Shown here in pieces: positions 45,174 to 57,099 of a stretch of 64,000 bases of DNA (the stretch's first letter is position 1; the number at the start of each line of letters is the position of its first letter). Source of the DNA: Rosa chinensis (taxonomy: Eukaryota; Streptophyta; Magnoliopsida; Rosales; Rosaceae); the NCBI RefSeq assembly GCF_002994745.2, contig NC_037092.1:6624501-6688500 (forward strand), written 5' to 3'. The notes under the pieces are model-generated. The model saw only the letters and a list, made by a program, of their open reading frames with translations. It was not told the origin of the DNA and searched no databases. The translations under genes and the position numbers were made by a program.

Positions 45174-46305
45174 GTGCAGAAGTGAGCAGTGGAGCCTGTG
45201 CTAGAGTGCGAGTGTCTTACTTGAGCTTGGCATGGTTTCTATTGGTTTGTGAGGCTGAGGATAAGAGGATAGATTGCAGTCGTATCTCACTATCTTGTAT
45301 TTTAGTAATTCTTATAAGCACGAACTATTTTCATCTAGTAGCAAATAACACTTCGGTTTGTACTAAATATATAAAATTAATTTTTTGGTAAAGAATTACT
45401 TTGGGTGAGTGGCATAGTAAGAAGTTGGTATGATCTTGCTCAGCTCCGGCAGCATCCTTCCTCACCATCTCGTTCGGCTCCGGCAACACAGGACCGTCAG
45501 ATGCGACAACTCCGTCGTCGATTTCGTTCTCCATTACCTTTCTCAGCCGGAGCTGGCCCGAACGGAGACGAGCTGGAGTAGTTTGGCCTCAGATCTTCGA
45601 ATCCAAACGGCAAACCCATCATCGCGTCGTCCAACTCTGGCAACTTGATAGTCCCTCGACGCGAGGTGAGGAGGCTGAAGACGAAGCTTTTAAGGACGAG
45701 ATTGAGAAGGCAAAGAGCTCTCAACGATCTGAGATTCATCGACACCGTCTTCCTCATCACCAGACCGCAACCACTTTAGCTTCATCTACATGTAAGTTGA
45801 ATCTTCATCTCCGCCTTCGAAGGCAACTCCAACCTCTTCTAGCGGCTTCGACCTCGTTCCTACTACTGAGATCTGAGATTGCATCTGAGCTCCAATTTGA
45901 ATCCGTCAGGATCTGAGATTGCATATCTGAGCTCCGATTTGCCTCTTTGATGTGGTGTCGTTGACGTCCCTTCCCACACCACCTCTATTTCGTCATCACC
46001 GACCTTAATTACACCTCCAATTTGCTTTTTTGGTTTTTTTTAATGATTTTTGTTATCAGAAAAAAAAAATTAGACGACATGATTAGAATTTGTTTAGTTT
46101 GGTTTGATTTGATTGTGATTTATTGGAATAAATGGGTTTGGATTTGTTTGAATTCATCTGTTGTGGAATTTTGCAGAGGAGAGAAAGAGAGTTGTGCTCT
46201 TGTGTGATGGGGGGATGGTTTTGTGGCTGAATTTTGTTTTCTGATGGTGTTGTGATGTATTTTGATTGATGAATAATGAACCATTTCTTGTATGTTATTT
46301 GTTGC
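45174..46305. other. CHLI upstream and GC-richer unassigned stretch
   Basis: To about 45370 this is the CHLI promoter side. From about 45430 to 45990 the sequence is GC-richer, with gene-like phrases (ctccggcaacac, atctgagattgca repeated) but stops in all frames. It may be a captured or decayed gene piece at the edge of a repeat. No confident call. Confidence 0.35.
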
Positions 46306-46307
46306 AG

Positions 46308-46610
46308 TTAGTAACTCTCTATAAATGTTATAGCGGCTTTTCAACATAGTGATAATATCTTTCTATATCTATGTTAGTATTTTTTCAACATGATGTCAAT
46401 AGCTTCTATTTTCATTTTCATTATTTCAAGTTAGCAGCTCCGTGTAATTGTTCTAGTGGCATTTCAATAGCGTGATAGTAGCTTTATGTGTCTATGTTAG
46501 TATATTTTCAAGCTAATGTCAATAGATTTTTTTTTTTCAAATCAGTAGCTCTCTATAACTATTATAGTGGTTTTCCATCATAGTGATCATAGCTTTCTAT
46601 ACAATGTTAG
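46308..46610 (+). repeat. Tandem array of a roughly 120-bp unit, 2.6 copies
   Basis: Copies start at about 46308, 46430 and 46543 (agtaactctctataa, agcagctccgtgtaa, agtagctctctataa). Each continues with ...tagtggcttttcaacatagtgata-like text and ctatgttagtat. The copies are clearly related but diverged. Confidence 0.7.
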
Positions 46611-47060
46611 TGAGAGTAGCTCGTTGGTGTTGGTGACAGTAACTTTTGTTGTCGGTGACAGCAGTTTTTGGTATTGGTGAAAGTAGTTTTCTGATGTTTG
46701 TGAGAGTAGCATTTGTTGCTGATGAGAGTAGTTTTTGGTATTGGTGACAATATCTTTTGTTGGTGGAGATGGTAGCTTTTTCGTTTTGGGGAGCATAGGT
46801 TTTTTTGGTAAGGAGTAGCTTTTGTTGTTGGTGATAGTAGTTTTTGTTATCTCGTCGGAGGTTGCCGGAAATCTCACCAGAATAGCTTTTGTTTTTAGTG
46901 ACAGTAGCTTTTGTTGCTAGTGACAGTAGCTTTTGTAACCTTGCTGGAGGTGGCTGGGAATCTCATCAGAGTAGCTTTTGTTGCTAGCCACAGTAGCTTT
47001 TGGTGTTAGTGACAGTAGCTTTTGTGGTCGCCGGAGTTCACCGGAGACCTCGCCGGAGAG
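46611..47060 (+). repeat. Short-period repeat, unit about 25-35 bp
   Basis: More than ten degenerate copies of ttggtgacagtagcttttgt run from about 46615 to 47030. They continue into gtcgccggagttcaccggag at the right edge. They share the agtagct core with the preceding 120-bp array, so both may stem from the same ancestral motif. Confidence 0.75.
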
Positions 47061-47199
47061 GAGAGAGAGAATGATTGTTGATTTTGTACTCTAGTGACAT
47101 TTATGTAAATATGTTGGTTTTTAATATCCAAAACATAACACCTTTTTTAGTCTAGTGGCCTTATGAGGGAAAAAAACTACTTGGTGGCCTTATGGCTAA

Positions 47200-47600
47200 A
47201 AAAAAAAATCAAATATGCACTTATATGTAATTAACTCTATATATAGAAGTCTTTGGTCATTAAATTATTCTCAATATTTCACTATCGTTCTTTATTATTG
47301 AGGCAAGATAAACTTTTCAAATAATTCACAAGTGTATGGAACAAACGGATGTCGACAAAACCTCCTCAACAACTCCAAAAGACAAACAATCCAGACTGAC
47401 ACTATCGGAGCAAGTCAGGTGCCCACCAGCCCCAACGCAGCCACCTCCAACAAGTGCGCATATATAGTACTTCTTTTAGCCCACTCAACTTGAACACGAA
47501 ATGGTGATAAATTGTTTATCGAGAGAAATTCTTCAAGTAGTTAAAAAGAGTCTTAAAAAGTAGTTTTGATGTATCTTTTAGTTTATTTATCTATGGATAA
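47200..47600. other. Intergenic, no gene seen
   Basis: AT-rich sequence between the repeat block and the foldback element. Nothing supportable. Confidence 0.4.
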
Positions 47601-47608
47601 TTCTTATG

Positions 47609-47975
47609 TTCACCCCTTGGGTGAATAAGCATATTCACCCCCATTGTCGATTAACGCATAATAACTTTATAATTTTCTAATCCAACCATTCATGTTGTAT
47701 AATGTAATACAAAGATTAGTTTTGTAAAAAAGCAATCAAATTGAAGACCTTTTAGTTATTCATTTCTATGAAATATATGGACGGTTCATCATAATAGTAG
47801 TAAGTGTTATTAGAACCATCCATTTGTTTGATTCAATTAGATAATTAAACAATCTCGATTCATTTGATTTTTTACAAGGATGATCTTTAAAGGCTAATTT
47901 AAGATATAGACCATTAAATTATAAACTTATTAAGTAATATCAACAATGGGGGTGAATTGGTGATTTAGGGGTGAA
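47609..47975. mobile_element. Foldback MITE-like element
   Basis: The left end ttcaccccttgggtgaat...attcacccccattgt pairs with the right end acaatgggggtgaatt...aggggtgaa as an imperfect inverted repeat of about 35 bp. The interior is AT-rich and noncoding. I could not fix a target duplication, so the borders are approximate and the family is unknown. Confidence 0.6.
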
Positions 47976-48162
47976 TCTCTTGTTTTATAAGCGTGTATTT
48001 TTTATGAGAATTTTTATGTTAAATTATATCAAAGAATGTATGTATTCTCGTTGATGTTAAATTCAAAGGTCCAAGTTTTCATGAACAATGTTGTGTTTTA
48101 AAAATGAATATAATCGTTGGACTATACAAACTGTTCCATAACCAACTTTCTTTTGATTTTCG

Positions 48163-48346
48163 GAGTAGTGTTCACCTGGTCAGTTGCTGACCAAAGAATT
48201 TATACTCAATAACCCTTAGATTTACATCCAAGGGTGGAAAACAAAACACCTAAACTTAATAATAATTATCTCTGCCATTGGATTTACATCCAAGGGTGGT
48301 TGAGCATTATTTTCTTGGTCAATAACTGACCAGGTGAACATTTTTG
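48163..48346. mobile_element. Mutator-like MITE, 184 bp
   Basis: Inverted ends tgttcacctggtcagtt... / ...aactgaccaggtgaaca (about 25 bp with 2 mismatches in the core). The 9-bp direct repeat tgattttcg flanks it at 48154-48162 and 48347-48355, the duplication size of Mutator-like elements. Inside, gatttacatccaagggtgg occurs twice as a direct repeat. Noncoding. Confidence 0.8.
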
Positions 48347-48443
48347 TGATTTTCGACATCCAATTTATATCATTCCTACACCTCATTTAGAATCACAAGA
48401 GGCCAAGAGGGTGAACCAAGAATAAAAAATATAACTTGTCTAA

Positions 48444-48661
48444 CCACGTGGTATGGTGTGCTAGTCGAGCGGCCTAGTCTGGAACCCCCAGGTCTAGCGT
48501 TCGATTTCCACCTCCATCCCGTGGCCAGCAGATTTGAGGGACCTTTGTTTGTTAACATGAGGGTTCGTGCGTCTGCGGTGCAGTGATTAGTCTGAAAAAG
48601 CTGATACATTGCATGAGAGTGCGCGTGTGGTTCTATTGACGTCTTCCCCCTAAAAAAAAAA
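48444..48661 (+). mobile_element. tRNA-derived SINE
   Basis: About 218 bp with an RNA polymerase III A box (tagtcgagcgg, 48462-48472) and B box (cgttcgatttc, 48498-48508) 26 bp apart in a tRNA-like head, an unrelated body and a 3' A-tail. The 11-bp target duplication aacttgtctaa is exact at 48433-48443 and 48662-48672. Orientation +. Family name not assigned. Confidence 0.88.
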
Positions 48662-48679
48662 AACTTGTCTAATAAAATT

Positions 48680-49480
48680 AACAAAGGTTAGTCTGACGAA
48701 CTTAGCTCTATTTAAAAGATCAATTAATAAATGGTATATGTTGAAGGAAGGAATAAAGTGTGAAGTCGAAGCTTGGTATAGTGATGGCATTGAATATATG
48801 TCGAAGGTAGTTTTGCCCTAAAGATTCAGGACTTGGTTCTTCCTAACCAACTGTTTTCATTTTTTTTCAGTCTCGGAAAAATGCTTCTTTCATTGATGAA
48901 ACTTAAGCTTTTCAAATAAGAAGGCTACAGTGGCCTCATTAAACCTTGCGAGAACAGTACCACGCTTAAATATTTGGCAGGGGATTAATAATTCACACCA
49001 AGGCAAATTTTCACAATAAATTCTGAAAATAATCATCACAGGATGCCCTAATTCTCTTATTCAATTATTGGATTTAAACTAAAAAAACATCGAGATTAAT
49101 ATAACATATTCAATTTAAACTAAATCGTGTCCAAGTAATAATAAAGTAGATCTAATGAACACGGGAAAATATAATCGAAAATGGTCACACTTCTAGCGTC
49201 AGGAACACCATTCCTCTTTCGTTTTTTTCTTTTCCTTATCTGCGGAGGAGAGAAGAGAGACCAGCCACCATTATGGATGCAATTCATTCTGAAAACTACT
49301 CATCATCTTCGTTCATTCTCTGCAAAAGGGTTTAATACAAATTTATAGAATGTATAGATGCATTTCAAACATAAGCATATCTACTTTAATACAGGATGTA
49401 AGGAAAAAACAGATACTAAACAAACTTGTTAAATAAAGGTCCATGACAATTAAGTCAGCTAGCTAGCTAGGCAACATCAA
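48680..49480. other. Intergenic, possible 3' exon
   Basis: Mostly AT-rich. On the minus strand a basic stretch (IRKRKKRKRNG) follows a good acceptor near 49240 and might be the last exon of the unassigned gene next door; weak. Confidence 0.25.
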
Positions 49481-49486
49481 TCTCAC

Positions 49487-50121
49487 CTCAAGGACAGCAT
49501 TAACTAGATCATCCCTGATCGTCTCGGGTGTAATCACACCAGTTCTTACCCCCTCTAATTTCGGCTCCAACCATTTCAACTTTGGTGCGTCAGGTGGATA
49601 TTTTGTCGCTGCTATACCCAGCCAAAGTCTATATTTACCTTCAGCCAGCCTATTGGCCCATCTGCAAATTAGATAATCATTTATATAATCAATTTGTGAA
49701 GACTAATCAAGACGAAAAACCACTGACCAGCATTAGAGATGGATAGAAAAAATTTTACGATTTTAAATCCCGCATGGTCTTCCGAGCTCTCTTCTGCACG
49801 GCAGGCTGGGAGAGATACTAATTATTGTTATATTGGTTGGGAGAGAAAATAATAGTTGTTATATTTTCAGAACAATGAAAATTCCAACCCATATAATCGT
49901 TGATCAATGAACAAAATTGATTTTCCAAATTCCCAATCAAAATTAATATCAAAGGGAAAGCAAGAGAGACACAAGATTCAAAAAGGTAAGGAAAAATAGG
50001 GAGTGAAAAGCCATACATCCTTGCGTTTCCTGAATTCCAAAAATTTCACTTTACGTTCTCCTTGGTAGAAAAATCCTTTTGTCTTGAATCTGATTGCGTT
50101 TACAGGAAAACCAACTTCCAT
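49487..50121 (-). CDS. Unrecognised small gene or gene fragment
   Basis: Two exon-like pieces on the minus strand. One begins at an ATG at 50121 (MEVGFPVNAIRFKTKGFF...) and reads to about 50017. The other, 49661-49487, lies between tttgcag and GTGAGATT and codes WANRLAEGKYRLWLGIAATK...DAPKLKWLEPK...RDDLVNAVLE. The second looks like a real coding exon (no stops, sharp splice signals). Joining it directly to the first at the GT after RKRKD gives the wrong phase, so an exon is missing or they are separate. I do not recognise the protein. Several taggg-type promoter boxes lie upstream (50270-50390). Confidence 0.3.
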
Positions 50122-50564
50122 CGATCTTACTGAAGTTCCAAAAAATTCGGCGTGGTGAAGCGAGAAAGAGAAAATAGGGTTCTTGAAGGAAGAGAGAAAG
50201 TTAATATGTATGGAGTACAGTGTGAGAAACCCTGTAAATCCTTAAATATAATAGGAGAACAGGAAGGGAAATTAGGGTTGTTGAAGGCACTGCGGCTAGG
50301 GTTTTCTATCAGAAAAAAGTAAAATAAATACCGACGGCATCCTGTAGTTAGGGTTTTTTTCTTCCTGGTTCTTGTAAGGGTATTCTGGAAATTAGGGCAG
50401 CCGCACCAGTATTGATTGGTTGATAAGAATCGAGCCTTAATTTGGATTGAAAATCTATTAATTAATATATTTATATATATTTCAAAATAAAAATTATAAA
50501 AAGTTTCGGATTAGAAGTATTCCTTCAGATAAAGAAAAAAATTAGCCCAATAACTGTACCTACA

Positions 50565-52690
50565 TTTTTTTTTTGGAATCAAAGAACGAACTTCTATCTA
50601 TAAAGCGTTAGGTCAGGTGAGTACAATCAAAAGAGACCACATCTTGAATACATTCAGGAGTGTGATGGAACCATACTACATGTTGGTTGGCATCAAAGCC
50701 TATACTAGCTAATCTCTTGGCAACCCTATTACAAGAATGATGAGCATAACTCAGCTGCACTTGAGGAAGTAAGCCATAAACATGTATATATTGCACTCAA
50801 TTTAAGAACACACCAATACAAATAATGTCTAAAGAGTAAAGAGCATAACACTAACCTGAAAAAGACATGCTTGATCTTCTCCTCTGAACAATCTGATGAA
50901 GGCAATCTCACTAATGGGGCAGAGAACTTGAGTGCTTGTAAGTGATTGTTAGAGCAGGGACCAAGGTCTATAAATAGGCGAAGAGGATTAGGTGCCTCCC
51001 ATAAAGGTTTCCTAATCCTTTTACATTTAGGCCAACCTTATTCTTGTTCCATATGCAATTAGGTATACCTCATTAGCAAAATAACCTCTTAAATCAATAC
51101 TGATAGCAATAGGAAATCCAACACGAATTGATTAACACTAGGAATGTCTATTTGCTTGTTCTGTAGTATGCAGCTTAGTTATTGTAATACTTGATGAATA
51201 TTGATAGTCCACATTAAGTCTTACAGTAAGGCCATAGCACGCTTGATATCATCGATTAAGCCACCATTTAAGAGGAGAGAATGGTCCACACATGATGCTT
51301 CCGCAATTGCCTCTATGCAGTCACTTTCAATTACTGCAAACTGTATTTACATAGAGTTCAACAGATCAAGGCCAGCTCTGATTGCATATATATAACTCAC
51401 ATTGTTTTGGAGAGGCAGCGTGAGAAATTGACCGAGCGAAAGCAGCTACTACCTGCCCTGCAGTAGTTCGGATCACACCTCCAACGCCTCCTCGGGTTTG
51501 ATTAGGGAGGTAAGCTGCATCCACGTTCAGCTTGAGGATTCTAGGAGTTGCAGGCTTCCAAAAGCTTCGAGGTTGTCGCTGCTTATGTCCGGGAGAGGTT
51601 CTAGCTTTCTGAAACTCAGTTAGCCATGTAAAGCAGCTCAAAACAATATCCTGGGCCGTTTGCTGTGAGCCACTTCACAACAAGTTATTCTTGTTCTTCC
51701 AAAGTGCCTAGAGAATCATCATTAGTTTGGCAAACACTTCACCACTTAAAGTAAGAGCACGATCAAGCATCTAGTCTTTGAAGTCCGAGATTGAAAGTAA
51801 TTCATGTTCGAGATTAAAAGGAGGTACGGACAGGATATTTGAGGCCAGAGGACATTGACAGAAAAGATGAGATGTATCCTCCAATCCATGAGGACACAAA
51901 AGACAATGAACTTCTCCTTTGTAATCCTTGGTAAGTAATCGGTCTCTTGTAGCAAGTAGATTGTTGCATGCCCTCCATACACATATACTAACTTTGTCCG
52001 GGACCCTGGCCTTCCAAATACTACGCCATAATTCCTTGTAAGGATCTCCAGATGAAGTAGAAGCGAGCACGTGCTGCATTACCTCCTTCCTGGCAATCCA
52101 ATAAGCACTCTTAACTGAGTAATAGCCTTTCTTTTCCAGACTCCAAACAAGTTTGTCAGGACTAGGGTTTCTACCTAGTGGAATACAAAGAATCTTCTCA
52201 GCAACATGGTTAGGAAACAAGTTATACACCACCGTGGATTCCCATTGTCGACTGGATGCATCAATGAGGTCTGCTACTTTGTTAAAACTGGTATTTTTCG
52301 GCCTTATCAAGGAGATTGGTATTGATAATGGGATCCATTTGTCATGCCATATGTTGACCCCAGTTCCATCTCCAATTTTCCATTGAACACCTGCTTTGAG
52401 AACTGCTCTTCCTTGCAGAATGCTTCTCCATGAGAATGATGGTGAATCTCCAAGTTTTGCTTCCCAGAATAAACAATGTGGAAAGTACTTGGCTTTGTAC
52501 AGTCTGGCAATCAAAGATTCAGGATTGGAGTAATTCGCCAGCCCTGTTTAGCAAGCATGGCAATATTATATGCATAAAGATTTTTGAACCCCATACCTCC
52601 CTCTTGTTTGGTTTGGCACAATCTTTCCCAGCTCCTCCAATGAATTCTCGATATTTACTGGGACCATCCTTCCCAAAATGGGGATCAAGG
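50565..52690 (-). pseudogene. LINE (L1-type) 3' fragment: RT end, zinc-binding region and RNase H
   Basis: On the minus strand: the C-terminal RT region ([20 protein letters not shown]...AMLAKQGW, about 52690-52530), a frameshift near 52530, then a 247-residue open stretch (52514-51771) from IARLYKAKYFP to a zf-RVT-type region (CLLCPHGLEDTSHLFCQCP). After more stops an RNase H domain follows (LKLNVDAAY, 51641-51366; ESDCIEAI near 51320) and its C-terminus (RVAKRLASIGFDANQ, about 50740-50660). A 10-A tail on the minus strand (50565-50574) marks the 3' end. The 5' part is absent, as is usual for LINE insertions. Dead: frameshift, stops and an insertion in RNase H. Confidence 0.85.
50800..51190 (-). 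mobile_element. LTR-like insertion inside the LINE RNase H domain
   Basis: RNase H coding text stops after ...DDIKRAMALL (about 51225) and resumes near 50795. The roughly 400 bp between has no homology to RNase H. It carries a minus-strand tatttata box (about 50972-50981) and looks like a copia LTR (tgttggatttcctattg near 51120). Ends and target duplication were not resolved; a solo LTR is the best guess. Confidence 0.4.
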
Positions 52691-52699
52691 TATGGTTTA

Positions 52700-54255
52700 C
52701 TGCTATTACTTTTAGAATGATGAGTTATTCTGAATTTTTAGTAATAAGATATTTTCTGTTACTTTGCAATTTGATGCTAATGCTTTTGTTAGTGATTATA
52801 CTTGTTACCCTCAGATAGTCCTTTAAATGAATTGATTATTTTCTTGTGTTTTGTTCCTTTCAAAATAGAAATGGATCAATGAGTGGCAAATTACTGACAG
52901 TTTCATTTCCTTGTGTTGTGTTGTTCTGCACATGGCAAGTATTTAATAGGCTACGCTCTTAGCATTGTAGTCAAGATTGATGACTAGCATTCAGGTTTTG
53001 AAAAGGTTCGTCATTTGTGAACTGATGCATAATGAATCTCGGGAAACTCAATTACACGGTAAAGTTGTTATTTTGTTCTTTGGTTTTATGCTAAAATGTG
53101 CACCCATCTGTTGAGTCTATTTTCTATTCAAAGTGTCGATTTTTCAATGGACTATAGACATAAGATGCTTTAACATGGAATTCTGCATATTGGTTGTGGA
53201 TATTTGCCACTCATCTTATATGCCTTATAGTAATATTATGCCATTCTTTTTCTCTTGAATCTATTTCGTGTGTCTTACTTAGACATAACATATGCTCTTT
53301 TTAATACTTGTTTTTTTTGTGACAGAACAGATGCTCCACTTAATTTTTTGGTAGCTGTTGGTAATTTTAAATGTTCGTAAAGATTTTTTAAAAGGTCGAG
53401 TAAGGTATGTTAATACTAGCAGTTGCTTCGAATTTAGCTATTTGTTCGGATTCATGACTCTCGGTTACTATCACTTGTGCTTAATGTGTTTATGTTTTTG
53501 GTGTTTAACCCCTGATCTCTTGTGCTTATTTGGTGATAGCTACTCGATCATCATGCAAGTTCACAGTTCAAAATTTCAGAGAAGATTTTGTGTAGTTTGA
53601 ATTAGGTGCAGTGTTTTGTATAGACATTAGATTGTTGTATGTACTCTTAAGGTATTAAACCTCATTGGGGTTGACAACTTGTAATAGGTATGATTGAACA
53701 ATGTAATTTTTCCCTTAATATGAGGTATGAAGAAAGTATAAATTTCAGAAGCTGAATTTTATATCATGGATTATAAAAGGATTATTAAACATTTTCTCTT
53801 TTTATGTTTGAAAGCTAAGTCAATAACTATTCAACCCACCATTGGATTGGTGGTCCCCACAATATTAGAATAGTAAAGAAGCCATGAACAAATGAATACG
53901 AGGTAGATAAGTTGAAAGCAACCGGCCTACATTGCACTGACCCTGATAACAGTGGCTGCAGCATTGCTATGATAGTTGGACACGCTTATATGTGTCTTTT
54001 GAGGGTATTTTGTCACTAATGGTGTATGTGCCCTTTGCCCATGATTGTAGTAGTGCATCTTCTAGTGAATTATTCAATCATAACAATGAAATAAATAATT
54101 CTTTGGCCATAATGATCGATCCGCACAAGAATTTCATGGATTGATGAGAAAACCGTTTGCTTTTAATACAAATGACGTGGTTATCGCGTGTGAGCCCTAG
54201 ACACATAAATAACGTGGTCGTTTACATTTGAGTTACGATATCAACGAGCTTTTTA
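52700..54255. other. Intergenic, no gene seen
   Basis: AT-rich sequence without a supportable open frame or inverted repeat. It resembles transcribed noncoding sequence in places, but nothing specific can be claimed. Confidence 0.4.
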
Positions 54256-54709
54256 CTATTTTTTTCAAGGGGCTGTGACCACTTACCCAATTTTTGGCCA
54301 AAAATTGCCCACTTACTCCACCAAGAGTTTTTTAACCCCATTTACCCAATTTAACAGTGTTTGACAGTATTGCCCTCATTTTAATTAACAAATTACACTC
54401 ATATCTCTCTCTCCTCCCCCTCATCGATTTCTCTCTTTCTCTTTCTCTAACCTCGTCTTAGGCTCTCTCTTTCTCTCTCTCTCTGAGCCACCACGCCCAC
54501 CACTCCATCGTCGATGCCGGCGTCCACAGCAGCCGTTCTGTCCCACCGTCGGACCACTAGAGGATGACGCCATCTAATTCCACGATCCCAACCCCTCTGG
54601 ACTTCGTCGGTTTTGTTCGTCAGATGTCCGGGAAGCTCCGAAGCTACACGCCGGAATCGGGTCTTGGCTTCACTTGCAGGTCTCGGACGACGTCAAAACT
54701 GTGGTCTAT

Positions 54710-55350
54710 TGGGGGGTAATAGACAGATTATTGCCCCCCACTAATTTCTTAACTGTGGTTAATTAATCACTGAAATTAGAGTTTTGATAAGTCTTATGTT
54801 GTTTTGAGTTTATTAAAGTACAATAATCTGTCAATGATAGTTAAGTGAAGGGTTCTGACTTCGTATGAAGACATTATTTGGGGGCAGTAATGTGTCTACT
54901 GCCCCCCACTAAACCATTAAAACTTGCACCAGTTTCAAGGATTCACAGTGTATTGCACTTTACCACAAACAAAACCAAAATGATCATTTTATAATCAACA
55001 AGAGATGATTACTGTCTCCTAAGAAAGACATTATTGGGTGGCACTAATGTGTCTACTGCCCCCCAATAGACCATCAAACATTACACAGTTTCCTATGTTT
55101 CACAGATTATAGAAGTTATTCACACTCAAAACAACAGATAATGTCTAAAAACACACATTATGAGGGTCAATATTATGTCTACTGCCCCCCAGTAGACTGA
55201 CACAAATCACACAATTTTTTTCATTTATCGACTACTGCAATTTAACACTACATTTACTTTAGAATAGCAGTTTTCAGTCCGTCAATAAATAAAGCAGTCA
55301 TCATTGGCCCCCAATACAAAGTTTACTGGGGGGGCACTAATGTTACAACT
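54710..55350 (+). repeat. Tandem repeat of about 140 bp inside the MULE
   Basis: Five spaced copies of a core like taatgtgtctactgcccccc (around 54730, 54890, 55045, 55175 and, more diverged, 55320), separated by 130-155 bp. Conserved cores with diverged spacers. Confidence 0.7.
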
Positions 55351-55602
55351 TTTATGGTTACGACTGCACAATAGCAGATAGCAGTTTTCAGTCCCAGATA
55401 GCAATTTTCAGTCCATCGTCAATTCCTTCAGAAGGTCAAACTCGGCCTCGCCGAGCTTCTCAGCGACGAGGACCGTCTGCTTGGCGTTGAGCCTGGCAGT
55501 GGAGAGCACGACGACGAGTTTCTGCGCGGCGATGGCGAGAGCAGGCGTCGTGGGCAACCTGCTGGAGGGATGGAGGGAGGGAGAGAGAAATCCGATGTCG
55601 TC

Positions 55603-55702
<100 letters not shown>

Positions 55703-55900
55703 GAGGAGAGAGAAATCGGTGAGGGGGGGAGGGCAAAAAAATCCAAAAAATAAATAAAAAGAAGAAAAAAAGAATTAATTGGGTAAAGGGGAAATAATCC
55801 CTTAGAGTGTTTTGGGTAAACGGGTTAAAAAACAGTTAGTGGAGCAAGTGGGTAAATTTTAAGCTAAAATTAGGTAAATGAGCATTTTCCCTTTTTTCAA

Positions 55901-56172
55901 TTCCCTTTTGCCTTCTCCAATTATTCTGTGATCCGGAATTATCATGTGACATTGTCGTGTGGTGGTCCGGACCAATCATATTACTCAAATTTGGTGGGGA
56001 CTGTGTGTATGGAGGTGAAATATTTTTTTTAATTAAGATAACAAATCAGAAATAAGTATAAGACATGTGGATCAATGACATCAACCTAGACCACCTACCC
56101 TTGCAGCTTTTGATGGCTAGGCTTCTCGTGCATTGACCGTAGTTTTCTCTCTAATGTCCTAGTTTTCACAAG
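55901..56172. other. Spacer between two Mutator-like elements
   Basis: Unique-looking noncoding sequence; nothing to report. Confidence 0.4.
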
Positions 56173-56878
56173 TTTGGGAAAGAGAGTTTCTATTAGGACC
56201 TCCAAATCTGCTCACTTGACCTTGCTCTATTATGAATTATTAAATGACATATATAACCTACTATAAAATGACTATTAAGGACAATAATTATACCCAAAAA
56301 AATTTATATTTATTTTATGTAGACTTTTCAATTCAATAATACTAGATTGTATTCCTTATTATTTTCCTTATCTATTTTCATTTTCCAATTTCACTACATA
56401 CTCATTAAAGTATTCATATATATTTAATAATAATTAAAAATATGATTAAGATCATGTGACATAAAAATATATGATATATATGTTGAACACATATTGGTGA
56501 GGGAAAACAAAATAAATCCTCTTATGATTTATGACCTAAATCTAAAACAATCCATTATATTTGCAAAAAAAGAATAATAATAAATAATTAATCATGTGGT
56601 ACAAAAAATACAGAAAATAAATAAATAAACATAAAAAAACGAATGAATTTTTTTTTATGGAATAAAAACAGATGATTTTTTTTTGCACAGCTAAAATAGA
56701 AAAAAAAATTTAAAAACTAATAGTTCATGGCATTTTCTTATTGATTAGACATTAATTTTTGAAACTCAAGTTTGATTAAGAAATGTATATTTAGTTAAGA
56801 TTTATAGAATGATTAAATCATTGAAATGACTAAATTTTTTATTTTAAAGATAATAATTTGTTTACAAATTATATGAGT

Positions 56879-57081
56879 TGTTTTAGGGAATCAGAAATTG
56901 AGAGATAATCGCTGTGTATTCTGATTGATAATAGGGGCCTCTTTATATAGAGGATTACAATGCATAGAGTTAGAATCATACAAGGAAAGATAATCTCTAG
57001 ATTCTTCTAATTGAACCCTATTACCACTAGGTCAAGTAACCTAGAGTTTGGATCAAACACAAATAGAGATATCCTTAAACA
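56879..57081 (-). repeat. Copia 3' LTR
   Basis: 203 bp, TG...CA ends. Minus-strand TATA text (tatataaagagg) sits in a near-palindrome (cctctttatatagagg, about 56939-56954). Confidence 0.95.
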
Positions 57082-57099
57082 CTCCCCATTGTGTTGTCC

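Noticed and set aside
45430..45780. GC-rich gene-like stretch as a host gene
   Set aside because: Stops in every frame and no recognisable domain; left as unassigned.
48376..48684. 102-codon minus frame
   Set aside because: Runs through the SINE with its A/B boxes and A-tail; not a gene.
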